NCBI GenBank assembly: GCA_009731425.1
Contig: AP018794.1
Coordinates: 434,001 to 498,000, forward strand
Length of the DNA: 64,000 bases
Origin: Lachnospiraceae bacterium KM106-2
Lineage (GTDB): Bacteria; Bacillota; Clostridia; Lachnospirales; Lachnospiraceae
Direction: 5' to 3'
Below the pieces are notes generated by a model. The model had not been told where the DNA came from, searched no databases, and was given only the letters and a program-made list of their open reading frames with translations. Numbering within the stretch: position 1 is the stretch's first letter; the number at the start of each line of letters is the position of its first letter. Shown here one piece after another: positions 9,397-16,168 of this stretch. The position numbers and the translations under genes are program-made.

Positions 9397-9618
9397 ATGG
9401 CTTATATGAGATACGATTTAAACGATAAACAGAATAAAATCTATGACTTTTTATGTGATTTCCTAAAGGCACATGGTTTTCCGCCAACTGTAAGAGAAAT
9501 TGCAGAAATGGCGGGACTTGCTTCAGCATCTAGTGCACATCATTATTTGAAGCAATTAGAAGAAAAGGGATATATCCGGCGAGTAGAAGGAAGTCCAAGA
9601 GCAATTGAAATAATGTGA
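9397..9618 (+). CDS. Short LexA-like winged-helix protein without protease domain
   Basis: The 73 residues match only the DNA-binding domain of LexA (LNDKQNKIYDFLCDFLKAHGFPPTVREIAEMAGL, then a HHYLKQLEEKGYIRR wing). The normal Ala-Gly cleavage site and Ser/Lys protease domain are absent, and the protein ends right after the wing. The start at 9397 is chosen because AAGGAGGT lies eight bases upstream; an earlier in-frame ATG overlaps the polymerase gene. It might compete with host LexA at SOS boxes or regulate the element constitutively. Confidence 0.85.
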   Translation: MAYMRYDLNDKQNKIYDFLCDFLKAHGFPPTVREIAEMAGLASASSAHHYLKQLEEKGYIRRVEGSPRAIEIM

Positions 9619-9633
9619 GGAGGTGGTTGTAGA

Positions 9634-9885
9634 ATGGAGAGTGTAAAGGTATATGTGGATGTTACTGCTGAGTTTTCAAAAGAAGGAGTATTAACACCAA
9701 AAAGTTTTATATGGAAAGATGGCAAAGTATATGAGATTCAGCGTGTAAAAGATATGCGTCGAGCTGCCAGTATGAAGGCAGGTGGTGTAGGAATGAGATA
9801 TACATGTGTTGTTGATGGAAGAGAAAGTTATCTTTTTTATGAGGATAACAATCTCTGGTTTGTAGAAGGGAAAACCGGAGCCTGA
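9634..9885 (+). CDS. Small conserved-looking protein of the polymerase cassette
   Basis: An 83-residue protein of mainly beta character (SVKVYVDVTAEFSKEGVLTPKSFIW, then RYTCVVDGRESYLFYEDNNLWFVE). It follows the LexA-like gene by 15 bases with AGGAGG upstream, so it is co-transcribed with the polymerase. I do not recognise a function. Its position suggests an accessory role in translesion synthesis or its control. Confidence 0.65.
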   Translation: MESVKVYVDVTAEFSKEGVLTPKSFIWKDGKVYEIQRVKDMRRAASMKAGGVGMRYTCVVDGRESYLFYEDNNLWFVEGKTGA

Positions 9886-10055
9886 TTATGTGTGGTGACA
9901 TGTAATCAGTTGGCTTCGAAGATCAGCATATGGTTGGGGCATATTAGACAGGTATGCAACGGAACTCCCGCCAAATAAGCTTGCAAAGGTGATTCCCTTT
10001 TCCTTTCAAGTACAAAATGTTACTGATGATTTTGTATTGTAAAGGAGCAGACTGA

Positions 10056-10274
10056 ATGATGAGAGAATTAAAACAAATTGAATTTTATTGTAAGAAATGT
10101 AGAAAAAGTATGAAAATGGCATATTTACTTACGGGTAATGATGATGCACCTGTTTTACCAGGCATGATTATCAGATGCCATACAAATAGATGTACCAGAG
10201 TAATGGTTCTGAAAAAGTACACAGAGGGAATGCTGATTGCCCAAGCAGATAATGAAGGGAAAGTATATATCTAA
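10056..10274 (+). CDS. Small zinc-ribbon-like protein
   Basis: A 72-residue protein with two Cys pairs (FYCKKCRK and RCHTNRC) spaced like a zinc ribbon, followed by a basic strand. AAAGGAGC precedes the start. The 170 bases upstream (9886-10055) hold no gene, only a TACAAAAT/ATTTTGTA hairpin at about 10011-10040. No function can be named; small zinc proteins of this kind are common next to replication or recombination genes on clostridial elements. Confidence 0.55.
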   Translation: MMRELKQIEFYCKKCRKSMKMAYLLTGNDDAPVLPGMIIRCHTNRCTRVMVLKKYTEGMLIAQADNEGKVYI

Positions 10275-10405
10275 AAGAATCAGAGCACAGTTAACATCAG
10301 ATATAGTGGATGCTATATGACAAAGACAATTTAATGAAGGCCTCATGATATGGGAGACGGACTGAATTACGGCAGGGCTGATGCTTGCTAAGACGGACTC
10401 ACCGT

Positions 10406-10461
10406 GGACGCATGGGAAAGAAACCAGTTTAAGGACTGGACTTTCTCATGCGTCCTTTTTT
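10406..10461 (+). terminator. Strong bipartite stem-loop and T run upstream of the first XRE gene
   Basis: GGACGCATGGGAAAG pairs with CTTTCTCATGCGTCC, with an inner CCAGT/ACTGG stem, followed by six T. It closes a 130-base untranslated stretch (10275-10405) that has some internal pairing (ACGG with CCGT). It could be a plain terminator for the upstream operon or a leader attenuator for the XRE gene 87 bases on. Confidence 0.8.
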
Positions 10462-10496
10462 GTTGCAAAAAATTTCATAATAGTAGGAGTAATTTC

Positions 10497-10538
10497 CCAT
10501 CCTTAAACGTTTTTTGAGCCAAACAAACGAAAGGATGG
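10497..10538 (+). promoter_or_regulatory. Hairpin that can mask the XRE ribosome binding site
   Basis: CCATCCTT at 10497-10504 pairs exactly with AAGGATGG at 10531-10538. The latter contains the AGGA expected to serve as Shine-Dalgarno sequence for the ATG at 10548. Folding would hide it, suggesting translational control. Confidence 0.5.
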
Positions 10539-10547
10539 ATTTTATAT

Positions 10548-10886
10548 ATGTTTAAGTATAACTATGATGCAAAAGAATTTGGTAATAGAATCAGAATAAT
10601 AAGGAAGAAAAATAAAATGACACAGGAACAGTTAGCAGAAATGCTATTCTTGTCTGTAGATAGTATTTCTAAGATTGAAAATGGTAAGGTAATGTGTATG
10701 CCTGAACATGTTGTGAAAATATGTCAGATATATGAAGTGTCAACAGACTATTTGTTTTTTGGTGGAAAATCATGTAGTTTTATTAGTTTGGAAAATAGTG
10801 ATTCAAAGATTTTACATGCATTGTCGAAGTGCAGTGAGGTACAAAAAAGAAAAATACTAAAAGTAATAGAGATATTGTTAGAATAA
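10548..10886 (+). CDS. XRE-family regulator (first copy)
   Basis: A 112-residue protein with an N-terminal helix-turn-helix (NRIRIIRKKNKMTQEQLAEMLFLSVDSISKIENG) and a short helical C-terminus. It is a paralogue of the XRE at 13338: both share the pattern DxxxFGxRxxxIRKxxxxTQExxAEx and STDYxxF/SADYxYF. It precedes the S/M genes with a promoter in between, so it probably controls that cassette. Confidence 0.85.
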   Translation: MFKYNYDAKEFGNRIRIIRKKNKMTQEQLAEMLFLSVDSISKIENGKVMCMPEHVVKICQIYEVSTDYLFFGGKSCSFISLENSDSKILHALSKCSEVQKRKILKVIEILLE

Positions 10887-10901
10887 TTAACTCAAATGAA
10901 T

Positions 10902-10974
10902 GAACATAAAATACTTGACTAGTGATAAAAGAGGTGCTATTATTTGTCTAAAGAACGAACATTAAATACTTGAC
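10902..10974 (+). promoter_or_regulatory. Promoter of the S/M cassette flanked by an 18-bp direct repeat
   Basis: GAACATAAAATACTTGAC (10902-10919) recurs as GAACATTAAATACTTGAC (10957-10974), 17 of 18 identical, with starts 55 bases apart. TTGACT (10915) and TATTAT (10938) with a 17-bp spacer form a promoter between them. The second copy runs into the ribosome binding site of the S-like gene. The repeats are likely operators for an adjacent XRE protein. Confidence 0.6.
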
Positions 10975-10990
10975 AAAGGAGAACGCGTAT

Positions 10991-11599
10991 ATGAGTGTTA
11001 TTGAATTAGATAAATTAGCAAGTGAAATAATATCAGGAACAGTTGTTTCACGTTTAGAGAGTAAGGATGGAAACAAAATAGATAAAATAGGTGTACTTAC
11101 TTTGAAGTCAATTAGCAACGGTAAAATTGATACTGAATATATTCAAAACATAAATGTTTCGAAAAGAGTTCAAGATAATAAATTAACTAAATATGGAGAT
11201 ATAATCATAAAAATGAGTACGCCATATGATTCTGTTTACATAGAAAAAGAATTTGAAGATATGATTGTACCATCATTTTGTTGCTTAATCAGAGGAACTC
11301 AGAATGAAATAGTTGATCCATATTATTTAGTTGGATATTTAAACTCAGCATTAGCTAAGGAATACCTGTTTACATCCAACAGTTCTTCGGCAGCTTCGTT
11401 ATTAAAAATAAGAGATATAAAAAAATTACCGGTACCATTACCAGAAATAGTTGAGCAACGCGCTATTGGAAAAGTGTTCCAAGCTTGTAGTGAAAGGCAA
11501 GTATTATTAACTAAAATGATGACCCATGAAATGTGTATGGCTGAAAATATTGTAATGGATAGTGTAAGGGAGGTTTTAAAGTATGAAGAGAAGAAATAG
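10991..11599 (+). CDS. Half-size HsdS-like specificity protein
   Basis: A 202-residue protein with one target-recognition-domain-like region: GDIIIKMSTPYDSVYI, then VDPYYLVGYLNSALAKEYLF, then KIRDIKKLPVPLPEIVEQRAIGKVFQACSERQ, which is the typical end of a type I TRD and its coiled spacer. Normal HsdS has two such halves, so this one would have to dimerise. ATG 10991 is chosen for AAAGGAG upstream. It overlaps the M-like gene by 17 bases, in the unusual order S before M. Confidence 0.75.
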   Translation: MSVIELDKLASEIISGTVVSRLESKDGNKIDKIGVLTLKSISNGKIDTEYIQNINVSKRVQDNKLTKYGDIIIKMSTPYDSVYIEKEFEDMIVPSFCCLIRGTQNEIVDPYYLVGYLNSALAKEYLFTSNSSSAASLLKIRDIKKLPVPLPEIVEQRAIGKVFQACSERQVLLTKMMTHEMCMAENIVMDSVREVLKYEEKK

Positions 11600-13007
11600 T
11601 ATGAAAACCTCTGAAATTATTTCAGTTATTACCCATTTGGAAAAAGAGTTATCAGATTGGAAATACTATAATGCTATAAGAGGTCGTAGTCATGTCGCTG
11701 TTGTATATTTATTGTTCTTAAAATTTTTATCAGATATTGAAGTTACTCAAGAGAAAAGTATATTGGTAGAGATGGAAGATAGATTTAATCAGTACAGTGA
11801 TTTTAGTAATAGTGTTGTACATGCGTTTTTGTCAGAAAAATTGTTAGATGATAGAGAAAATGATAGTATCATAATTAAATATTTGGATGAGATTCACTTT
11901 GAAAAAATGCCTTTGGAATTTGGAGATATCATAAAAGAACTTTCAAAATTTGATTTTACAATCGAAGATGAAAAAAAAGAAGTTGTTCTTGCTCTTGTTA
12001 TGATATTTTCAGCATTGTATGGGACGACTCCATTGAAAGACGATATTGGACAAAATGACATTAGCCTTATTCAGAGTGCTGCTGAGCTGCTAGAAGTTGA
12101 AGATAATATGGAAATATATGATTTTTCATGTGGTGTTGGAAATCTTCTTGCAATGTCTGTAAAGGTTGGTTGTAAAATTTATGGAGAAGAAGATGACATT
12201 GAAAAGGCAGTTATCGCGTCTATCTTATTGCGTATGGCAGGGGTTAAAGATCCAATTATTGAGGTTGGAGATGTATTGCAAAATCCAATGACTGTAAGAT
12301 ATAAAGAAAAACTATTTGATAGAATTATTTCAGCACCGCCAATAAAAGACAAAAATATTAGTGCACAAAAACTAGTTAAGATGGATTATATCGATGAGTT
12401 TCTATTTAGAGATTCTTTTTCAGAAAGTGGAGCATGGATATATGCCAGACATATAATCCAAAAGCTGAGTTTGAATGGTAAAGGAATTTTAATTGCACCT
12501 ATATCTATATTATCAAGAGAGGGCGTCACGAAAGATGATAGAACTCGTCTAGCTAAAAGAGAAAGCATAGAAGCAATAATTCAATTACCTACTGGAATAA
12601 CTAGTTCTGCAATAAGGCTTTGCCTTATAATTTTGCGAAAAGGTCACGATGATTATAGGGAAAATACTAAAATTTTCTTGGTGGATTTAAGTAGTAGAAA
12701 AGGAAATGATTATTTTAAAGGAAAAAATAATCAAGCTTTAGATCATGAAAAATTAACCTCTATTGTGTCAAGCAAAGAAGAGATTGATGGAATAAGTAAG
12801 ATGGTATCCTTACATGAGATGGATAATACGGAAATGAATTTTACTCCAGCTATTTATATGAGAACAATTACTGAAATGGTTTCACAGGGAGAAAATACGG
12901 AACATATGAGAGTAATTCATAAGCAGTTGCTAGATCAGTATTATCAATCAGAGAAGGATTTGAACATTGCAATATCGAATTATTACAAGATAAAGAGAGA
13001 TGAGTAA
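11583..13007 (+). CDS. HsdM-like N6-adenine methyltransferase with altered active site
   Basis: A 474-residue protein with an HsdM-type helical N-domain (about 1-150) and a Rossmann methyltransferase domain. The SAM motif is YDFSCGVGNLL. The catalytic motif IV, normally NPPF/Y, reads FDRIISAPPIKD: Asn is replaced by Ala and the aromatic residue by Ile. A C-terminal helical part follows. GGGAGG upstream supports the start at 11583. There is no HsdR gene nearby. The protein may bind DNA with the S-like partner without methylating it; loss of activity is inferred from the motif. Confidence 0.78.
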   Translation: MKRRNSMKTSEIISVITHLEKELSDWKYYNAIRGRSHVAVVYLLFLKFLSDIEVTQEKSILVEMEDRFNQYSDFSNSVVHAFLSEKLLDDRENDSIIIKYLDEIHFEKMPLEFGDIIKELSKFDFTIEDEKKEVVLALVMIFSALYGTTPLKDDIGQNDISLIQSAAELLEVEDNMEIYDFSCGVGNLLAMSVKVGCKIYGEEDDIEKAVIASILLRMAGVKDPIIEVGDVLQNPMTVRYKEKLFDRIISAPPIKDKNISAQKLVKMDYIDEFLFRDSFSESGAWIYARHIIQKLSLNGKGILIAPISILSREGVTKDDRTRLAKRESIEAIIQLPTGITSSAIRLCLIILRKGHDDYRENTKIFLVDLSSRKGNDYFKGKNNQALDHEKLTSIVSSKEEIDGISKMVSLHEMDNTEMNFTPAIYMRTITEMVSQGENTEHMRVIHKQLLDQYYQSEKDLNIAISNYYKIKRDE

Positions 13008-13020
13008 GGGAGGATAATTA

Positions 13021-13206
13021 ATGAAGGAAAAAAATAAAAATATTAAGAAAAATCCAAATGCCGTTACTACGCCAGGAGGAATGTTATTGGGCATACTTGG
13101 AGAAGTAAATGATATGAAAGTATTTCAAGTAAAGCGAGATGGGAATTACGAAATATTTGATGTCGAGTATATAAAAAATCAACTTGATAAACCTATAACA
13201 AAATAG
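13021..13206 (+). CDS. Small protein of the S/M cassette, unknown
   Basis: A 61-residue, Lys-rich protein with a possible small beta-rich C-terminal half (MKVFQVKRDGNYEIFDVEYIKNQL). A good GGGAGG box and a 13-base gap to the M-like gene indicate co-transcription. I recognise no family. The proximity suggests a cassette component, for instance an accessory or antitoxin-like peptide. Confidence 0.55.
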   Translation: MKEKNKNIKKNPNAVTTPGGMLLGILGEVNDMKVFQVKRDGNYEIFDVEYIKNQLDKPITK

Positions 13207-13278
13207 GAAAAGACTAGGTTTCCATCAAGAGAAACCAGCATATTACTGTAGTGTAGAGTTAGCCATGAGAGATGACCG

Positions 13279-13323
13279 CCTATAGAGATTCATTGTTAAG
13301 CAATGATACTCTATGGGCTTTTT
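13279..13323 (+). terminator. Attenuator-like terminator abutting the second XRE gene
   Basis: CCTATAGAG pairs with CTCTATGGG and the inner CATTG with CAATG, followed by six T. The T run ends only about 10 bases before the AAAGGAGG of the next gene, leaving no room for a promoter. Expression of that XRE gene must come by read-through, which makes this a candidate regulated attenuator. Upstream, GGTTTC/GAAACC (about 13220-13239) could form an alternative structure. Confidence 0.7.
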
Positions 13324-13337
13324 TATTTAGAAAGGAG

Positions 13338-13694
13338 GTGGCAGAGATAGAAGAAACATATGATCCTATTGATTTTGGTAAGCGTTTAAAGAAGATTAGA
13401 AAACAGCATAATATCACTCAAGAAAGATTTGCCGAAATACTTAATGTTTCGACTGATAGCATCACAAAATATGAAACTGGCAAAGTGAATATCGGTCATG
13501 ATTACATAATAAAGATTTGTAAAATGTTTAATATCTCTGCCGACTACTTTTATTTTGATCAGAACAAGCATTTGAAGGTTGATAATGAAATCAACGATGA
13601 AGATTTGAGGTGTATATTTTCAAAATTAGATGAAGAAGAAAGAACAAGGGCTATAGAGATACTAAAGTTAGCATTTCCTAAAACAGTTGCTTAA
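13338..13694 (+). CDS. XRE-family regulator (second copy)
   Basis: The helix-turn-helix (GKRLKKIRKQHNITQERFAEILNVSTDSITKYETG) closely resembles the first XRE, and the C-terminal half ends in a DEEERTRAIEILKLAF helix. The start is uncertain: GTG 13338 overlaps the AGGAGG box, and an in-frame ATG at 13272 would translate through the terminator. No other standard start precedes the domain. The two XRE genes bracket the S/M cassette, suggesting a two-regulator switch. Confidence 0.78.
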   Translation: MAEIEETYDPIDFGKRLKKIRKQHNITQERFAEILNVSTDSITKYETGKVNIGHDYIIKICKMFNISADYFYFDQNKHLKVDNEINDEDLRCIFSKLDEEERTRAIEILKLAFPKTVA

Positions 13695-13731
13695 TCCGGA
13701 ATAATATTACGAGTTTTGAAAGTGAATCCAG

Positions 13732-13765
13732 AAAGGTGTTCCATTAAGTTGGAGCACTTTTTTTT
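13732..13765 (+). terminator. Intrinsic terminator after the second XRE gene
   Basis: AAAGGTGTTCCA pairs with TGGAGCACTTT around a six-base loop and is followed by a run of T. It closes the XRE/S/M/XRE unit. Confidence 0.85.
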
Positions 13766-14181
13766 GTAAAATAGACTCATGGTTGATGACCAAGGGGCAA
13801 TCGAAACAGTTTCTTCTGATAAGGAAGATCACCAAGTTCGATGGCTTTCACAATTCGTTGGATACCATAAGTGTTTATTTTTGACAACTGAATAAGACAC
13901 GCATATCCCGTGATTTTCTATTTCGCCTCTTCGCATTTGATAAGGGGTGGCAGAATCCCATTTCGTGCGATGACAAACCTGATGGTAGTTGATTATGAGA
14001 AACAATAACATTTGCCTGTGAAGGTTTTGAGCAGAGGATTTTGCCTACCAGAGTAGCAACTGGAGGAACAATAGTTGTTCCAATGAATGAGATAGATGGC
14101 GCACCTGAATTTCAGCCAAAGGCATTTTCAGAAGGTGGCACTTTTCGTAAGTCCAAGATGGGCATGGATACTACGAAGTGA
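13766..14181. other. Gene-poor stretch with ORF remnants
   Basis: Short open frames on the plus strand include a 38-codon one at 13779-13895 and one ending at about 14181 that encodes LPTRVATGGTIVVPMNE and related residues. A frame switch near 14165 gives GYYEVIAASKGYVTREG. This looks like debris of one or more lost genes. None has a complete start, ribosome site and domain, so no product is called. Confidence 0.45.
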
Positions 14182-14424
14182 TTGCAGCTAGCAAAGGATA
14201 TGTTACCCGAGAGGGGAGTACCAAGAGGTGGTCGTAAGACCGGGAAGATTTTTTATCTTCCCACACAAGTGGATTTGGGAATCATCTGTAATCAATTTTT
14301 TTTAGAGTATTGGGAAATGTACAATGAGAATTTTCAAGTCCCCTTATGTGAGGAGATAAACGTGCACAGGTATATGACGATATACCGCTCCATAATAAAA
14401 AAAGAAAGAAGGATTAATGTATGA
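14182..14424 (+). CDS. Hypothetical small protein upstream of the resolvase-like genes
   Basis: An 80-residue frame from a TTG start, with no good ribosome site, ending four bases into the next gene. The C-terminal part (VDLGIICNQFFLEYWEMYNENFQVPL) could be a helix. It may be real because of the 4-base overlap with the following start, but no function is recognised. Confidence 0.35.
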   Translation: MQLAKDMLPERGVPRGGRKTGKIFYLPTQVDLGIICNQFFLEYWEMYNENFQVPLCEEINVHRYMTIYRSIIKKERRINV

Positions 14425-14798
14425 AAGCATATTTTTATTTTAGGGCTCCAGTAGATGAAGATGAAGCAAAAGCAATTTCAAAGCAGATTGCAGAAGTTAT
14501 CGTTTCAAGCGGGTTCAAGATTGTAGAAGGAGATATCTGCATTTCACCAGATAATAATAACCCGGAGTATATATTGGAAAGTTTCAATATTTGCATGGCG
14601 GGGATTATTGCAACAGAGAGTGATGCCTTGGTAGTACCTTCATTATCAACGATTCATCCTAAAGAAGAATTTGCAAAAGCCATGTTAGGCATGTTGGTAG
14701 ATGCAGGTCTTTTGGTTTTTGTAATTAAGAATAATGAGCTTGTTGCGTATAAGTCTTCAATTGATAAAGAACTTATGTATGAAGAATTTACAAGGTAG
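14421..14798 (+). CDS. Resolvase-fold-like protein lacking the catalytic serine (first)
   Basis: A 125-residue protein whose layout follows a serine-recombinase catalytic domain: KAYFYFRAPV in place of the AYVRVST strand, then ESDALVVPSLSTIHPKEEFAKAM followed by DAGLLVFVIKN, matching in order the recombinase DVVLTKSISRFSRN and KGVAIIFEKEN. The nucleophilic Ser and the conserved Arg residues are missing. No DNA-binding domain follows. Fold identity is my inference from the pattern. It lies in a run of small genes leading to the large serine recombinase. Confidence 0.55.
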   Translation: MKAYFYFRAPVDEDEAKAISKQIAEVIVSSGFKIVEGDICISPDNNNPEYILESFNICMAGIIATESDALVVPSLSTIHPKEEFAKAMLGMLVDAGLLVFVIKNNELVAYKSSIDKELMYEEFTR

Positions 14799-14832
14799 TA
14801 ACGAAATACAAGAACAAATCATGATTACCATT

Positions 14833-14856
14833 GCTGGTGGGTGTAACCCCACTGGC
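14833..14856 (+). promoter_or_regulatory. Hairpin just before the second resolvase-like gene
   Basis: GCTGGTGGG and CCCCACTGGC can pair around TGTAA, with a bulge. The GGAGG box of the next gene follows six bases later, so the hairpin lies at the translation start region. Confidence 0.4.
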
Positions 14857-14870
14857 AGATTGGAGGAAAT

Positions 14871-15230
14871 ATGGACTCAGTATTAAACCGGAAAATAAAA
14901 GAAAAAGAAGAAGTACATGGTCTTATCTACATAGGTAAGGATGATACGCAACTCGCTAATGAACTTGAAAAAGATGCAAGAGAGATGGGAATCAAAGTTA
15001 CAGATACCTTACTTAAAATAGATAATGGTCCAGAATTATTGAGGTGGTATATGAAGAACTCTTCAATAACTGCTATATTAATTAGAAGAATGTCAGATCT
15101 TTCAGTAGAATCAGAGGTTCAAAATGATATTTTAGTAGAAGCAAAACGCAACGGAATATCCATCAATGTGAAAGAAATGGGATGGAAAGCAGTAGAGTCA
15201 GTACCTTGGGATGGTTCAGCAGGGTGCTAG
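14871..15230 (+). CDS. Resolvase-fold-like protein lacking the catalytic serine (second)
   Basis: A 119-residue protein. VHGLIYIGKDD, then ITAILIRRMSDLSVESEVQNDILVEAK followed by NGISINVKE line up in order with strands and helix of a serine-recombinase catalytic domain (compare IDVVLTKSISRFSRN of the recombinase at 16169). The catalytic Ser position holds Gly/Lys and the Arg-rich active site is reduced. It follows a GGAGG box and overlaps the next small frame by translational coupling. It may regulate the recombinase. Confidence 0.55.
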   Translation: MDSVLNRKIKEKEEVHGLIYIGKDDTQLANELEKDAREMGIKVTDTLLKIDNGPELLRWYMKNSSITAILIRRMSDLSVESEVQNDILVEAKRNGISINVKEMGWKAVESVPWDGSAGC

Positions 15231-15373
15231 AACAAAAACTTGTAATACTGCCATTCGGGACAGTGCTTCTTAATAAAGACAAAATAGATATTGCTTTTCC
15301 TACAGAACAGGAGGCAATCGAATATATAAGAGAATTGGAGGATTCAACAAATGAGAATTACAGAGAACAATAG
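15224..15373 (+). CDS. Small coupled ORF before the MazF-like gene
   Basis: A 49-residue frame from GTG 15224, whose start overlaps the TAG of the preceding gene (GTGCTAG), and whose end overlaps the next gene by 23 bases. LPFGTVLLNKDKIDIAF then TEQEAIEYIRELED gives a strand-helix character. The overlaps on both sides argue for a real, coupled gene. It could be an antitoxin candidate, but no family is recognised. Confidence 0.45.
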   Translation: MLEQKLVILPFGTVLLNKDKIDIAFPTEQEAIEYIRELEDSTNENYREQ

Positions 15374-15875
15374 AAGTGTTTATTATAAAAGTACTCAATC
15401 AAACTATCCAAAGAGAACGGAAAAGGTAAGGATCAGTCAACCGGATGTGGTAATCGTGGAGGATGGAAGGTCACCTTATGGTAGTGGTACGCCAGATAAT
15501 GTCGAGAGGGCGATGAAGATGCCATATTATCACAGATATGATATCGTACTTGTGGATTTTGGAAACGATTATGAACATTGCCTCACATGCGAAACAAGAC
15601 CGGCAATTGTAATTAGTCCTACAGACTATAGTTCTAAGAGTCCTATTCTTTTGACTATACCAATGACAAAGCATTTCAAGTTTATTGATATGGAGTGTCA
15701 CCTGTTCATTGATAAGTGCGATTGTGCAGGACTTACTGATAGTGGAATGGCATTAGGTGAGCAAATCCGTTGTGTGGATCGTACACAGGTAAAAAGAAAG
15801 ATTGGTATGATAACCGATGATAGGCTGATGGAAAAATTGGATAAAGCATTAGCAGCAGCTGTCGGTATTTGTTAG
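15351..15875 (+). CDS. MazF/PemK-type endoribonuclease toxin-like protein
   Basis: Residues 59-174 match the MazF fold: RYDIVLVDFGNDYEHCLTCETRPAIVIS, SPILLTIPMTKHF, GMALGEQIRCVDRTQV and a closing LDKALAAAVG helix. The conserved Arg-Pro-Ala and the Ser/Thr-containing EQIR region are present. The 58-residue Ser/Lys-rich N-terminal extension is unusual. GGAGG precedes the ATG. There is no classical MazE partner next to it; the flanking 49- and 46-residue frames are the only candidates. Confidence 0.82.
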   Translation: MRITENNRSVYYKSTQSNYPKRTEKVRISQPDVVIVEDGRSPYGSGTPDNVERAMKMPYYHRYDIVLVDFGNDYEHCLTCETRPAIVISPTDYSSKSPILLTIPMTKHFKFIDMECHLFIDKCDCAGLTDSGMALGEQIRCVDRTQVKRKIGMITDDRLMEKLDKALAAAVGIC

Positions 15876-15884
15876 GGGGTCAGG

Positions 15885-16025
15885 ATGAAGAATCTGGAGT
15901 TAGCGAAGAAACTGGCTGTTCTTGGTGTGATATTTCATGCCGGCTTGATTAGTGAGGATGAATACAGTATTACCAAGAATCGCATTATGATGGATTACAA
16001 TATAGTAAGTTTTTTAAATAATTAA
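15885..16025 (+). CDS. Small SHOCT-like protein
   Basis: A 46-residue gene. GGGGGT precedes the ATG, nine bases after the toxin stop codon. LAVLGVIFHAGLISEDEYSITKNRI fits the SHOCT pattern (hydrophobic helix, Gly-Leu-Ile-Ser/Thr-Glu-Glu-Glu-Tyr/Phe, basic helix). Such short domains are commonly partners for recombinases or toxins. Its place directly after the MazF-like gene makes an accessory or antitoxin role possible. Confidence 0.6.
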   Translation: MKNLELAKKLAVLGVIFHAGLISEDEYSITKNRIMMDYNIVSFLNN

Positions 16026-16031
16026 ATGTAT

Positions 16032-16069
16032 GGAAGGCAAGCTGAAAAATTTTTGGTTTGCCTTCTTTA
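16032..16069 (+). terminator. Terminator after the SHOCT-like gene
   Basis: GAAGGCAA pairs with TTGCCTTC across a loop of about 18 bases, followed by T-rich sequence. It separates the small-gene run from the recombinase. Confidence 0.65.
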
Positions 16070-16096
16070 TATGTTCGTTAATATTTTGTTCTTGGT

Positions 16097-16147
16097 GTAT
16101 AGTAAAGCCAGAAACAAGGAAAAACAATTTTTCTGGTTTTACTATAC
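16097..16147. repeat. 18-bp inverted repeat upstream of the serine recombinase
   Basis: GTATAGTAAAGCCAGAAA is inverted as TTTCTGGTTTTACTATAC with one mismatch (a G-U pair in RNA) and a loop of about 15 bases. It ends 21 bases before the recombinase start. There is no T run. It may be an operator, a recombinase binding site or an mRNA leader hairpin. Confidence 0.7.
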
Positions 16148-16168
16148 TTCAAGGAAGGAGGAGCTAAG

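Noticed and set aside
10991..13007. Complete type I restriction-modification system
   Set aside because: No HsdR gene occurs in the window, the specificity protein has only one recognition half, and the methyltransferase motif IV lacks Asn.
13829..14011. Minus-strand ORF of 60 codons
   Set aside because: No ribosome site and no recognised domain; it overlaps plus-strand remnant frames. Left as part of the gene-poor stretch.
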